Source of the DNA: Eutreptiella sp. 'Long Island Sound 2002'
Lineage: Eukaryota; Euglenozoa; Euglenophyceae; Eutreptiales; Eutreptiaceae
Length of the DNA stretch: 64,000 nt
Assembly (NCBI GenBank): GCA_964036045.1
Contig: OZ038380.1
Span: 187,500,298-187,564,297 of the forward strand
Direction: 5' to 3'
Shown: in pieces, positions 9,701-21,078 of the stretch
Position numbering within the stretch: the first letter of the stretch is position 1
How the letters are laid out: each line of letters starts with the position of its first letter
Notes under the pieces: generated by a model
Database searches by the model: none
The model's input: only the letters and a program-made list of their open reading frames with translations
Told to the model about the DNA's origin: nothing
Program-made: the position numbers and the translations under genes

Positions 9701-12700
9701 AAAAGTTTATAGTGGTTTCAACACTGTGTTTTTGTCTCTCCTGCTGCTTGCTGCTGGTGTAGGGTTTCCTGCTGCTTGTTTTTGGAGATGAAAAGCTTTT
9801 GTTTGCTGAAATACAGTAAATCCAGGATAGCCCAAGCCAGAGGTGTGCAAGGAGAAGAGAATCAGGATCAAAGCATGAAGGGCTGCAGTGTATACAGTGA
9901 AAGATGAAAGGATATTCACAGTAACTGCAACTCAGGTCAAATCGGACTGCCTATTCACAAAGATAGCTGAAATGTTTTGGAAAAGAGTTGGAAAACTGCC
10001 CCATGGTCACTCTATCTCCATAGTGCCATATCAGGAGATGTGCACTCTTTGTTTTGGGTCTCATATGTGCTGAGGTGGCAGGGCATGTGGCGATGAGGTC
10101 ACTGCCATGTCACATGGGATCTTCCTACTTAGCTAGGCTGACCGGGAATTGAACCCAGGACCTCTCAAAAAGAGGTGCCCAGCCCCCTAGGGTGCATACC
10201 ACTAGGACAGCTAGGAATTCATGGAAAAACATAGATAAATTCATAGGCTCTGCCCTGGATATGTCAGTACTCAGTCAACTCAGGAAAAGATGATTTGCCT
10301 CACATTGAAAGGGGATTAAGGGGTCCACTCCATATCCTGATTGGGTGTTTGGTTCCATAGGTCAAAATGTGTTATCACCACTTTTGGTGGGGCCAATACT
10401 AAGATAGAAATGCCTGGATGCTCAGTGCATCCCTAATACAACTAGAGTATGCCTCAAAGCATTGGAGAAGCACCTTTTCTTACTGACCACGAAGGACATC
10501 GTGGATGGCTTGGTTGATTTTTACGACCTTGTCTTCTATTTTATATAATTTCGCCTTGTGAGCACGCGTGCCATACTGCCTCTTTGCACACGCGCTCATA
10601 TGCAAGCACTAATGACACGAGTGGGTGGAGACAATCTAACCATAGTGTGCATATTTGGGAGCACCTACTGTGGGCCTACTCCAAACGTGTTTGCTCATAT
10701 TTTTGTTCCTCGATGACCAAAAGATATGTTCATGCCAATATCGCCGATATATGCACCTTTCGCCATAAATAGTGTGCTTCAAGGATTGAGGTGTTAAAAA
10801 TGTTTTCATTATGCTTTGAACCTCAACCCTTGTTGCAAAAGGGAAGCAAAGCTTCGGTTTGCATCCATGCAAAGGCCCGAGGCTCCTTTCACTTGTGATA
10901 CGGAGATACGATATTTGGAGGGACCACTTTTGGGTGAATTTTGGCCGTTTTGCCCGGAATGGCCACAAACCCCATCTCCCCCTGATTTCACCCCCGAGGT
11001 TGCGTGCGCCACTTGACCAAGGGTAAGGGCAATTCAGAGAGGGCACATAAACCCGCATCGAATGGGGTGTTTCCCCATGTGGCCTCTCCTCTCGATGGGA
11101 GAGTTATGAGTCACCCAATTTGGGGTATGTTGCCATTCTGCCCCATTTGTGTGTCACTTTCCCTTCAATGGGGAAAATAGCTAGAGGCGACCATGAGGGT
11201 TGGCAAGCGGCATATATCGGGACCTAAGTCCCATGTATCTATAGCATCTTTGGTTGGAAGGATCCTCGCTGTGGCCATCGAGACATGGAATCATGAGTGT
11301 GGGCCATTTTGGCCATATTTCGCTGTTTTTGCCATTGTGTGCCATATTGGAATTACCATATCTCCATGGGGCACGGGATCTAGCCAGGAAAGAAGGAAGA
11401 TTATTGTAGCTTATGACCAAGGGTTGAACGCCATTGAGTTTCGTATTTGCTCCTCCGACTCATCTGGAGTTATTCCACTTTTGGTGCGATCCATGATCCC
11501 CCCGCTTGCACCGCATGCTGCTCTCTGCCCCATCCGCGTGTTCATCCCCTTGGTGAACAGTAAGCAGCCAGCGTGACAGCAAGCGATAACCCAGGGCATG
11601 GGACCAAAGGGGATATCAAGGGTCGTGAATCAAGGCTTGGCGCGACAAAATCGCCAAGGTTTCTTACCCTGGACGGTCGCCCGAGACGGCCGATTTTGCC
11701 ATTTTGGCAATCATGACCCCACTTGAGGAACCCGTGGTGCCCTGATGCCGGGACCTCAGAGGGAACCAGGTTGGGTGAGGGCTCCATGGAGTTCGTACTC
11801 GAAGGGCATAGAGTCAGTTGCCTCGTCCCTACCTCTGGCGGGTCCGGACGAGGGGTCAATTTTGGAGATTTTTGAGCTAATATCAGTTTGGGATGAATTA
11901 GCCGGTTTTCAGCTACCAACTCCTAGGGGATAATGGCGGGGCCATATCTCTGGCGCAGAGAGGAGTTAGGACCCGCCGTTAGGGGAGCATAGGGAGCCAC
12001 TGTCGGTTGGCCTTGCAGTGACTCGGTTCCCAGGAACTCGCCTGTGGCTGGGCGGGACATCTACCCTTTTGGCAGGGTTTCAGGGTCCGGACTGAGCAGG
12101 GGATGGGTTGTGTTTGAGCTCCCGCCCCCACCAGCCACTGAGAGGGTCGGACCTGGGATTGGGATATGAGTTGGAACTGAGTGTCTATTGTCCTGTGATG
12201 CCCTTACCCCAGTCCAGTCTTAACCCCATGTGTACATATCCTGATGTGTTGCTGTACATACTTTTGTTCCCTTTTTTCAGAGTGGCAAGGATCCTGAAAC
12301 GCTTTGTCACATGACACGAGCGTATTGATGCCCCTGTGAGCGCAGTGCTTTGCCTGCCTGCTTGCCTGTGCGTGTCACCGCAGCGTCCCGTGGCCAGGCC
12401 CCCCCACGGGAACGCGTACAGTGCGTAGGTTGCAGCCACTGGGGCTGTGGACACCCCCGACACATGGGCTGTTAAGAGGACGTTTCTGGCCTTCTGGTGC
12501 AGCACCAACACCAAGAGGCCCTCAAGAGTCTGTTCTGCACTGCAGCAGTTCAATGTCTTTGAGTCAGACCGGTCCAGAAGATCGACTGATGACCAAGTCG
12601 GGTCAGTTCTTGTACAATCCCATGGCTCGGTAACCAGGGATAGGGTCACGAGGGGAAATGGCCATGTGAACCCAGGTATCGGCCAGAAACCTGGCAGCTG

Positions 12701-13477
12701 CAGGGGGTTGACACTGGACCAGTCTGAGGTGCATAAAAGGTCGCAGCAACTTCCTGAAATAGTCCACAGAGCCGCCATGGCTAAGGGGGCACCTCAAAGC
12801 TTCCCCCTAATGTAAGCTCTTGTGGAGGCTGTGGCTGTAAACAGCACTGCTTGCGGTATGAGTACAGGAACTTTTGGTGTCCCTGAGTGAAACTGAAGTA
12901 AGGTATGCTGAGTATTCTGACTGAAATATGTATGCTGCAAGTAGTCTGACTGAATCCAGGCACTGCAGGCGCTGGCATAGCCTCTGCAGTACCTCTACCC
13001 TGAATCCTGACTGATCCTGGATGATCAGTAGCAATCTGTACATTGTTCTTCTCTGCATTGCTCGGGTTGATGGGATCTAACGCCCACTGAAGGTATGGGT
13101 CCCAGCCCACTGAATGGACTGTCATCTGTTTCTATTTTTTCACCCACTGTTGGCACGTGGGCCCTTCCTTCATGGAAGTGGGCAGCCATTGTCTTGATAG
13201 AACATTCAGTCTTCAATCTGGATAGGTGCTGGACGGAGGACAATGATGGCATGCCTGAACCATTTCCTCCTGTAACAGCATACCTTGACTTTTAACTGAT
13301 TGACTTTCTGTGTTGTTTGTTTTTCATTTGAATGTGTAGAACTGCAGTAGGTTGTTGTGCTAACCTGATAGTTCAGCCCAACAGAAGCACTGATGGGCAG
13401 AGGGACACCACACGGCTAAAATCGTTTTTCCGTGTCAGTTTTCGCCAGCACGATTGCTGGGCTGGGGAGGGGAGTGT
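9701..13477. other. Non-coding stretch, possibly 5' LTR of element 1 and old repeats
   Basis: No ORF of convincing length or composition is present on either strand. The left part should hold the 5' LTR of element 1, but without a partner copy it cannot be delimited. The only recognisable element is the tRNA-derived sequence at 10131-10216. Confidence 0.4.
10131..10216 (-). repeat. tRNA-derived sequence (SINE head or tRNA pseudogene)
   Basis: On the minus strand an A-box TGTCCTAGTGG (10199-10209; one base off TRGCNNAGTGG) is followed 43 bases later by a B-box GGTTCAATTCC (10145-10155; one base off GGTTCGANTCC). A 5-bp T-stem (CTGGG/CCCGG) closes a 7-nt loop, and ACCTC/GAGGT could form an anticodon stem with loop TTTTTGA. 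The D-loop is too long, the variable loop is almost missing and the acceptor stem needs a bulge. It is therefore not a functional tRNA. It is probably the promoter head of a SINE. Confidence 0.55.
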
Positions 13478-13508
13478 AAAACGATTTGAGCCGTAGGTGA
13501 AGTTTTAC
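13478..13508. repeat. 31-bp direct repeat, left copy
   Basis: Identical over 31 bases to 17392-17422. The ends of the motif are themselves inverted (GTAAAAC ... GTTTTAC). The two copies bracket 13509-17391. Confidence 0.7.
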
Positions 13509-14842
13509 CCCCACCCATCCCATCCCTGTTTTTTCCTGGTTCTGGGTCACGACGTCACCACCTTTTTTTTTTCCGCTTCAACGGTGTCGTTGAGCTAGGG
13601 AGGGGAGTGTTTGGTTTCCGTCATGCCCTGTGCCCCTCGGCCCCCCCTGTGGGGCCTGATCCCCAGTTATGGGGACACATACTCCTCCTTGTGATGACCC
13701 CCGTCATCCCTTTGTGTAGCCCATTAAAGGCCCACACTATGGGATTTGATAGGGGATATTGTTAGCCTTCATCCCCCCTTAACCTTTCCTCTCATTGGTC
13801 TTTTGACTTGAGCCTGCAGTAGGGATATCAGGGAACTCGGCGTGTTTTTCCGCCGCTTTTGTATTAGTCATTAGGGAATCAATTGCCCTGTTGATACCTA
13901 TGCGAATTTGCCTTAAATTTGCATAGGTACAGAAGTTAGATATTGGCAGCGGCCTGGTGGTGAACCGGCGTCGCGCCAATTCGCGGGCGAACTGCCAGTT
14001 GGGATCTGGCGACCCAAATCGCGAGACCATGAACTGGCCTTTACGGAAAGTCCATCCTGTTGACCTGAATTAATTCTGACTGCACGGTTGTAATAGTCAA
14101 GACTTAGTTTATGATAGGGAATTAAAAGTTCAGGTTCCGGTGCCACTATTTTCAAAAAACCCCTAACGTCATGATGCCCAGCCATTTAAAGTCTAGGGAT
14201 AGCTTAGGCATCGTTGCCGGCACCTTACGGTGCCTTTTTCTTTTACCCCCCATTGTTAGATTAGGCATGGCATGCATACCTTATGCATTTCATGTAGTCA
14301 CTTCAACCTAACCGTAAATTGAGATTTTCCATCCATTTCTGTTGAGGAGAGATGCATGGGAATGGCATGACTCTCCTCTACAATGGTATGTTATTTGTTT
14401 GTGTGAGTTGCAAGCCAGTTTGGAGATATGCCTTAATTATTAAGATTGAATTGAGTTTTGGTTGTGGTGAAGAGACCATGGTGAATCTCAAGCTCAAGTT
14501 GATTTCATTGATTCCAGGGTGAACCCAACATTGGTAATCATTTTGGTTTGCCTTCCCCTCCCTTTGCAACGTCGAGATATGGTCGTGGTGGGTCACCACA
14601 CTCCATGGTGGGACCCACTTTCATGCATAAATAGTGCATTTTTGTCGTGTTCATGATGCCACTTTGTCGAGTTTGTGTGTCGCGTCATTGTCGAGTTTTT
14701 TCGTAATTTTTTTTTGGTGTCGTAGCAACGGGTTTCTACTTTCATTGTCACCCTGGTTCGAGTCCATTTGAGCCCTTGGTGACTTTTGGCGTCAATTTTT
14801 GTTTTGACATTTTGAGCACTTTGTTTTCATGTGCTCAAAGTT

Positions 14843-14871
14843 CGCCACTATATCTCCAAGATATAGTGGCG
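14843..14871. repeat. Perfect 13-bp hairpin
   Basis: CGCCACTATATCT (14843-14855) and AGATATAGTGGCG (14859-14871) are exact inverted copies around a 3-nt loop CCA. Function unknown; it could be a terminal hairpin of a mobile element or a small RNA stem. Confidence 0.7.
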
Positions 14872-16218
14872 AAGGAAAATAAGTAAGAGCTCATTTTGTT
14901 CGTACTTGGTGAGTACAAACAATATATGTTTGAGTTTTAGTTGCGTTTCCACGCTTTTACTATCTTTTGGTTCGAAATTTTAAACTTTTTTGAGCCCATT
15001 TTGGCATATTCATTTTATGCCAAAAATCACTCATTTTTGGCCTGTCATGGGCCTACTTTTCGAGCTTGGATCTCCAAGCTCGCGTCGAGTTCGAGTCTAA
15101 GTGTTGTTTATGCGTGTTGTGGCATGTGTCTACTTTTGTTAATGAACTTTGTTCGGCCGTGGTTCATTGTACATAGGGCCACACATGAAATTTAGTGGTT
15201 GTGTCTTGAATTTTATTTTTTACATGTGTTCACTTGTGGTGACCATGGAGATCCACTACTATTGAGGTTTTGGTCGAACTTTCGATCATTCGTGGTCTCC
15301 ATGGTCCCTACTATCTATATATGGTCATCATAGGTCGTCGTCGATTTTTGTCTTTACGCTACGATCAATTTTCTATGTACCGTTTTGGCCTATTTCTGCT
15401 TATAGTAAATTTGGTCATGAGCACATTGCCCAAATTTACTCAGTCCATGTGTTGACGTTTCGAACTCATATCTTCATGTACATGTTGAGTTCGAACCCAA
15501 GTGTTGATTCCAATGAAAGAGCATGCCTTCCACTCTACGTGCATGCTTTTACTTGGTTATAACTCATCCTGGGCTTAGCACACCATTGCAATCTCTAAAA
15601 CCTTTTGGAGATTTCAAATTTTGTGTGTTCACTTCATTCACTTGGTTTATTAGGGTCTTCGGGCCAAATCTCCTTGTTCTTTGACCCTAGACCTCCCCAA
15701 TGTTTCTACTTTGGGTATTTGAACTTGTTTTGGTATGTTCTATTACTTACCCAATCCATTGGAACCAAGTCTGCCAAGTGTATAGGATAGTGGTTTTACA
15801 TGGTCCCAGAGATGTACATTATGGACCCTGAAAACCATCCTGCCATGTAGTCACTTGGCGGGTAAACAGTAAGGAACCCATGAGGAGTTGGACCTTCGGG
15901 TCTTTTCCTATGTTTCAATGGTGCTCTCTACTTTGTATTGAGCATTTGTTGGAAGGTTACTGGTACAAAGGTTCACTGTTTTGAATTTTCTCTAGAATTT
16001 TGTTGAAAATTCCAAATTTCATGAGGTCACTTCTGGGCCATGGAAACGTTAGGCCATCTTCTCGAATTGGGGCAATATGTTACCCATGGCCTCTCATCAG
16101 TGTCTATTCCTCATATTTGAGGAGTTTCGGTTATGGCCTACCCTTATGGGATCGGACCAAACCCATATGTCACCTCAATTTGGACTTCAAATCTGATTCA
16201 GGAATGTATGCATAAGCC

Positions 16219-16251
16219 CTTTTTGAGGTCCCCAAAAACGACCTCAAAAAG
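16219..16251. repeat. Perfect 12-bp hairpin
   Basis: CTTTTTGAGGTC (16219-16230) and GACCTCAAAAAG (16240-16251) are exact inverted copies around a 9-nt loop. No gene is nearby. Confidence 0.65.
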
Positions 16252-17391
16252 TGGGTATTGGAGTTTGTTGCCTTGCTCCATCCGGAGGGGAAGGTAGGGG
16301 CAACCCTTTTAGGACAATCAACTCCTCCCCAGATCCTTCGTGCATGCACTTCCCTGGACCTTGGGCTCACCCTATGCGGGAGTTTTTTGCATTCTCTTCT
16401 CCCTTGTTTTTCACTTAAGGGGAATTTCACCAAAGTGCGCAGCCTACCAGACTTGTGACAGTGACACGGTATCAGGGAGCCAGACTCGGATATCTGGTGG
16501 GCATAATGTTTAACTGATGCCCTTTGGATGTCCCCACATGGAATTCTTCGAATCCCCTTTGCCTTGGCGGGAGAGTGTGTTGAAGTGGGTAACCTCTGAT
16601 TTTTGGTTTTGCCCGTTTTTGTGCCCTGCTTCCCATGCTAGGTCTCAGAGCCCGTGTGGAGTTGGGTCCTGCCCCTCTACGTGTGTCAGGGTGAAGGTCT
16701 TGGCTACCCCCAACTACCCTTGTTTCCTTTTGGGATGTGGGATCCTGAGGTGGTATGGGCGATTTACCACTTTACCCCCTTTTCCACAGAATTTCTGGGG
16801 CCTAAGTGTTATAGGCACCCAGGACCACCACCCCCCCTACGGTGGTGTGGTGGGGCTATCTCCTGCCCCAAGGGGACTTGAGTTGGGATATTTGGGGAGG
16901 ATGGTGAGTGAGTGTGTAGGCACTAGACCCCCGCTTCTGGGGTCCTGTAGTGCCGGGAGTGGAGAGTAGGCTTTGACAGCCAATGGGCCTTACCCATGTC
17001 TTGTTGTTTTTGCATGTTTTGTTCTTCCTCCTTGGGGATCCTGAATCAGGCTACCCAGGATGTGCTGAGTGGGAGAGTGGGCTCCCTTTGTCCCCCCCTC
17101 TCCTGCCTTGATGCCACTTCCTTTGTGATTTCCAATGATTATTGTACCTTGCCCTAACCGGGACATGGTTTGGAGGATTTACATGTTCCTATGACCTTTT
17201 GTACATGCTTTCTTTCCTTTGTTGTTTAGACCTCAAAGGGATTGCTTCGATTTCGCAATCCCGATGGATGCTCACTGAGTTGAGGGACTCAATGTGGATG
17301 TGAGTGGTCTTCTGCTTGTGCTACGCGTGCAAGAGAGGAGGCCGCATGGGCTTGGAGAAGGTCGACCCAGGGATGGTACCCCCGGAACAGC

Positions 17392-17422
17392 AAAACGATT
17401 TGAGCCGTAGGTGAAGTTTTAC
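17392..17422. repeat. 31-bp direct repeat, right copy
   Basis: Identical to 13478-13508 and immediately followed by the first satellite bases at about 17424. Confidence 0.7.
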
Positions 17423-17423
17423 A

Positions 17424-19544
17424 CATGTCTCAAACCTCGTATCCCGTACTGTATAAGCGAGAGAACTGACGCCACTGCTGCCGGTTGGCTAAAATCGCCA
17501 AAAGTGAACAGGCGGGATTATTCGTGCAGATACCCGGATAATCGATTGTGCAGTACATACAGATTTTTAAAACACATGATTCCATGATTTCAGATCGATT
17601 CCTCGTTCCAGAAATCGAAATCGCAAATCCGCCAGATGCCATTTGACGGGCACGCGCGCGCGCCAGCAGCAGCGTGCACAATTGGGAGGAGGATTTTTTG
17701 GGTATGACGAACGACAACGAACGAGGGAATACCACATTTAAATATATTAACTAGTGTGAATGCCCGCGCTTGAAGCGCGGGCCATATCACCATATCACCA
17801 TAGCACCATATCTCACACCGCACCGCATTTCGCATACCCAATACAACACACCTCATGTGCCGTACCTCATATCCCGTGCCACCTGACTCATGTCTCAAAC
17901 ATCATATCCCGTACTCTATGAGTGAAATTTACCCCTCCTAAACTGTCTTTACCGTGCGAATGCCCGCGCTTGAAGCGCGGGCCATATCACCATATCACCA
18001 TAGCACCATATCTCACACCGCACCGCATTTCACATACCCAATACAACACACCTCATGTCCCGTACCTCATATCCCGTGCCACCTGACTCATGTCTCAAAC
18101 ATCATATCCCGTACTCTATGAGCGAAATTTACCCCTCCTAAACTGTACTCTGACACCACATTTGCCACCGCGATTCGCATAATCCATATTTCCAAACACA
18201 TCACCCATACCTCACACTGTGTACAACATACCGCATATCCCGTACCTCGTATCCCGTACCACACCCCAACATCATATCCCGTACTCTAGGAGCCAAATTT
18301 ACCCCTCCTAAACAGTACTCTGACACCACATTTGACACCGCGATTCGCATAATCCATATTTCCAAACACATCACCCATGCCTCACACTGTGTACAACATT
18401 CCGCATATCCCGTACCTCGTATCCCGTACCTCATGACTCATGTCTCAAACCTCATATCCCGTACTGTATAAGCGAGAGAACTGTCGCCACTGCTGCCTGT
18501 TGGCTAAAATTGCCAAAAGTCAACAGGCGGGATTATTCGTGCAGATACCCGGATAATCGATTGTACAGTACATTCGAATTACATGAATCCATGATTTCAG
18601 ATCGATTTGTCGTGCCAGAAATCGAAATCGCAAATCCGCCAGATGCCATTTGACGGGCACGGGCGCGCACCAGCAGCAGCGTGCACAATTTGGAGGATTT
18701 TTCGGGTACGACGAACGACGACGACCAACGAACGTCCATACCACAATTAAATATATTAACTAGTGCGAATGCCCGCGCTTGAAGCGCGGGCCATATCACC
18801 ATATCACCATAGCACCATATCTCACACCGCACCGCTCTTCGCATACCCAATACAACACACCTCATGTCCCGTACCTCATATACCGTGCCACCTGACTCAT
18901 GTCTCAAACATCATGTCCCGTACTCTATGAGTGAAATTTACCCCTCCTAACCTGTCTTTACCGTGCGAATGCCCGCGCTCGAAGCGCGGGCCATATCACC
19001 ATATCACCATAGCACCATATCTCACATCGCACCGCATTTTGCATACCCAATACAACACACCTCATGTCCCGTACCTCATATCCCGTGCCACCTGACTCAT
19101 GTCTCAAACATCATATCCCGTACTTTATGAGTGAAACCTACCCCTCCTAAACTGTACTCTGACACCACATTTGACACCGCGATTCGCATAATCCATATTT
19201 CCAAACACATCACCCATACCTCACACTGTGTACAACATACCGCATATCCCGTACCTCGTATCCCGTACCTCATGACTCATGTCTCAAACCTCATATCCCG
19301 TACTCTATAAGCGAGAGCGCCACTGCTGCCTGTTGGCTAAAATCGCCAAAAGTTAACAGGCGGGATTATTCGTGCGGATACCCGGATAATCGATTGTGCA
19401 GTACATACAGATTTTTCAAACACATGAATTTATGATTTCAGATCGATTTCTCGTGCAAGAAATCGAAATCGCAAATCCGCCAGATGCCATTTGACGGGCA
19501 CGCGCGCGCGCCAGCAGCAGCGTGCACAATTGGGAGGAATTTTT
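17424..19544. repeat. Satellite array, block I
   Basis: Tandem units share, in plus-strand order: a run of CCCGTAC-containing short motifs; CCTGTTGG...CAACAGG arms; an 'AGATCGATTTSTCGTGCCAGAA' type core; GCGCGCGCGCC; a variable GAC/CGA microsatellite; AATTAAATATATTA; CTAG; and a GC-rich palindrome (CCCGCGCTT / AAGCGCGGG). Palindromes are at about 17762, 17962, 18771 and 18971; those at 17962 and 18971 lack the CTAG and mark internal ~200-bp duplications. Short ORFs here come from the repeats and are not genes. The block ends at the TIR insertion at 19545. Confidence 0.9.
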
Positions 19545-19714
19545 GCGCAAGTGTTATCCGGACAAATGCGTTTTTCTCCGGATAACCCTTATCTGGAGAA
19601 ATTTGGCGCCGCAGCCAGATTTGGGTCAATTTCAGCACATAATAGGACTGTACAGTATATTTTACATTTTTCTACATTTGTATTATTATTACCGTTATTA
19701 TTCTCTGGTGCATC

Positions 19715-19850
19715 TGTTAAATTTCAGATGTTAAATTTGTCAAAATTTGTCTCCTTAGCCTTTAAATTTCAGATTTTTCATTTGTCAAAATTTGTCTCCT
19801 TAGCCTTTAAATTTCAGATTTTACATTTGCAAAATTTGTCTCCTTAGCCT
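19715..19850. repeat. ~45-bp tandem repeat, three copies
   Basis: CTCCTTAGCC recurs at 19751, 19796 and 19840, with the surrounding AAATTTCAGAT and AAAATTTGT text repeated each time. It lies just upstream of the acidic ORF inside the TIR element and could act as a promoter-proximal repeat or be neutral. Confidence 0.75.
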
Positions 19851-19861
19851 GTTGTTGCAAA

Positions 19862-20269
19862 ATGCAAGCCCATAGCACCATGAGGGGCAAAAGGCCCAAA
19901 ATTATTGATGTTGATTTGCTGAGTGATGTATCATCCCCAAAATGCCACTCACCTAAATCCACAAGAATCAAAGAAGAAGAACTTGATGACATTGAAGAGA
20001 TGCAAGTAGAAGCACAAGTAGAAGAAGATGTCATGAGATTGTCGGATGCAGAGTCCGATGAAGTTGAGGAGGAGGAGGAGGCCTCCGACGTCTCCTTTAG
20101 TGATGACGTTGGTGAACTTGGGGATAGTGAGGGGGAAGAAGAGGATGCCAAAGAACCTCCTGTTAAGGAGGGTGACACTTTTGGAAAAAATCTTTCCAAA
20201 GAAGACATGATCGTGGGGGTATTCTTTTGTTTTGATCCGTTTTGTAAGGCACTTTTGGCCCTTTCATAA
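19862..20269 (+). CDS. Acidic hypothetical protein within the Mutator-like element
   Basis: A 135-residue frame from ATG at 19862. After a short basic start (MRGKRPKIIDVDLLSD) it is dominated by Glu and Asp, including EVEEEEEASD and GEEEDAKE, then LSKEDMIVGVFF. No catalytic motif is seen. Acidic heads of this type occur before transposase domains, but nothing transposase-like follows. It may be a fragment of a captured host gene or of a degraded transposase. Expression is uncertain. Confidence 0.4.
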   Translation: MQAHSTMRGKRPKIIDVDLLSDVSSPKCHSPKSTRIKEEELDDIEEMQVEAQVEEDVMRLSDAESDEVEEEEEASDVSFSDDVGELGDSEGEEEDAKEPPVKEGDTFGKNLSKEDMIVGVFFCFDPFCKALLALS

Positions 20270-20673
20270 CACATGAACCATTTTATTCATATTAGGTCAA
20301 CAAAAGAGTGGACCATGACTTGGTCACCGGCACCTCCAACAAAGAATTATACCTGTATTTGCAATGTCCTCCAACCCATGACAGTCCGACCGCTCCAAGC
20401 CGGTGTGGGACGGCCTAGCACGGCCATGCATATTCAAAAAGTAGACACTTTGGGCTTTCCAACGGTCCAGACGAATTGGAAAAACTCCACCCTGGCGCCA
20501 AGTTAGACCCCCCAACACCTTTGCACCATGGTTTGTCACAAACACTGTTGGGTCCAATAAAAGGGCACTTCCACATTGTCCCACACCCCCAAACCTGATC
20601 TTAAGGCATTGCAGGTGTGAACATGTGTCGTGCAATGTTGTGTGCAAGCCCCATTGTCAGTTGGTGGTCAGTG

Positions 20674-20698
20674 TGGCCCCGGGCTTGGCCCGGGGCCT
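20674..20698. repeat. GC-rich 10-bp hairpin
   Basis: GGCCCCGGGC and GCCCGGGGCC form a perfect stem around a TTG loop, followed by a T-rich run. It lies inside the Mutator-like element and resembles the satellite palindrome in build but not in sequence. Confidence 0.6.
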
Positions 20699-20768
20699 TT
20701 GGTTTTTTCAAAAATTTCACTTTGCTGGGGACAAATCTATATTAAATAATTTTCAGAGCGGTAACAGT

Positions 20769-20840
20769 GCCGCAGTACCTCAGCGGTAATGCGGTGGTCC
20801 GCCAACTGGTCACGGCGGTTCCATTCCGGCCGGCCTGTTT
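20769..20840 (+). repeat. tRNA-like sequence inside the Mutator-like element
   Basis: An A-box-like TACCTCAGCGG (20776-20786) and a B-box-like GGTTCCATTCC (20817-20827) are each one base from consensus and about 30 bases apart, as in a tRNA gene. GGCGG / CCGGC gives 4 of 5 T-stem pairs. The acceptor and anticodon stems do not pair convincingly. Likely a tRNA-derived SINE remnant or captured internal promoter. Confidence 0.4.
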
Positions 20841-21046
20841 TGCGCCAGCCGCCAGCGCCAGCGCACTCGGGGAAAATCCGACTTTTTTGACTCAGGCGGT
20901 GTTCTGCGGCTGTTCTGGCGCCTCCGCGCCAAATTTCTCCGGATAAGCCTTATCCGGAGAAAAACGCGCTTCTCCGGATAACACTTGCGGATTTTTTGGG
21001 TATGACGAACGACGACGAAAGTCCATACCACAATTAAAAATATTAA

Positions 21047-21078
21047 CTAGTGCGAATGCCCGCGCTTGAAGCGCGGGC
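21047..21078 (-). repeat. Helitron-like 3' terminus in a satellite unit (representative copy)
   Basis: On the minus strand the palindrome arms CCCGCGCTT and AAGCGCGGG around one base are followed by ATTCGCA and then CTAG, with T as the next base. A hairpin shortly before CTRR and insertion before T define Helitron 3' ends. Copies with CTAG (plus-strand C position) are near 17751, 18760, 21047, 21705, 22561, 24037, 24694, 25350, 26206, 27885, 40706, 41363, 52766, 53611, 54681, 55410, 56059, 57484, 58332, 59141, 59968, 60790, 61820 and 63456. The signature is visible; the Helitron identity is inference, since no matching 5' TC end was fixed. Confidence 0.5.

Larger units (their letters stand above)
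13509..17391. other. Non-coding T-rich segment between 31-bp direct repeats
   Basis: About 3.9 kb with no coding signal I can support; short frames lack any domain. It contains a GGCACC/GGTGCC hairpin followed by T5 at 14219-14239, a 13-bp perfect hairpin at 14843-14871 and a 12-bp hairpin at 16219-16251. The right copy of the flanking repeat directly abuts the satellite. The segment could be one old non-autonomous insertion, but its ends are not diagnostic. Confidence 0.4.
19545..20988 (+). mobile_element. Mutator-like TIR element (non-autonomous) inside the satellite
   Basis: Terminal inverted repeats of about 65 bp lie at 19545-19612 and about 20920-20988 (left starts GCGCAAGTGTTATCCGG, right ends CCGGATAACACTTGC). 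The flanks are GGAATTTTT (19536-19544) and GGATTTTTT (20989-20997), a 9-bp target duplication with one mismatch. Undisturbed satellite units have the single sequence GGATTTTTTGGG here. Long TIRs with 9-bp duplications are the hallmark of Mutator-like elements. The right TIR contains a perfect inner hairpin (TTTCTCCGGATAA / TTATCCGGAGAAA). No transposase domain is visible, so it must be mobilised in trans. Confidence 0.75.

Noticed and set aside
13779-14185. Overlapping minus-strand ORFs of 83 and 90 residues
   Set aside because: No recognisable domain, two competing frames and no neighbour support.
14219-14239. Hairpin plus T5 resembling a bacterial terminator
   Set aside because: No gene upstream and the context is eukaryotic repeat DNA; kept only as a hairpin mention.
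14755-14765. Perfect B-box match GGTTCGAGTCC
   Set aside because: No A-box at the right distance and no tRNA stems around it.
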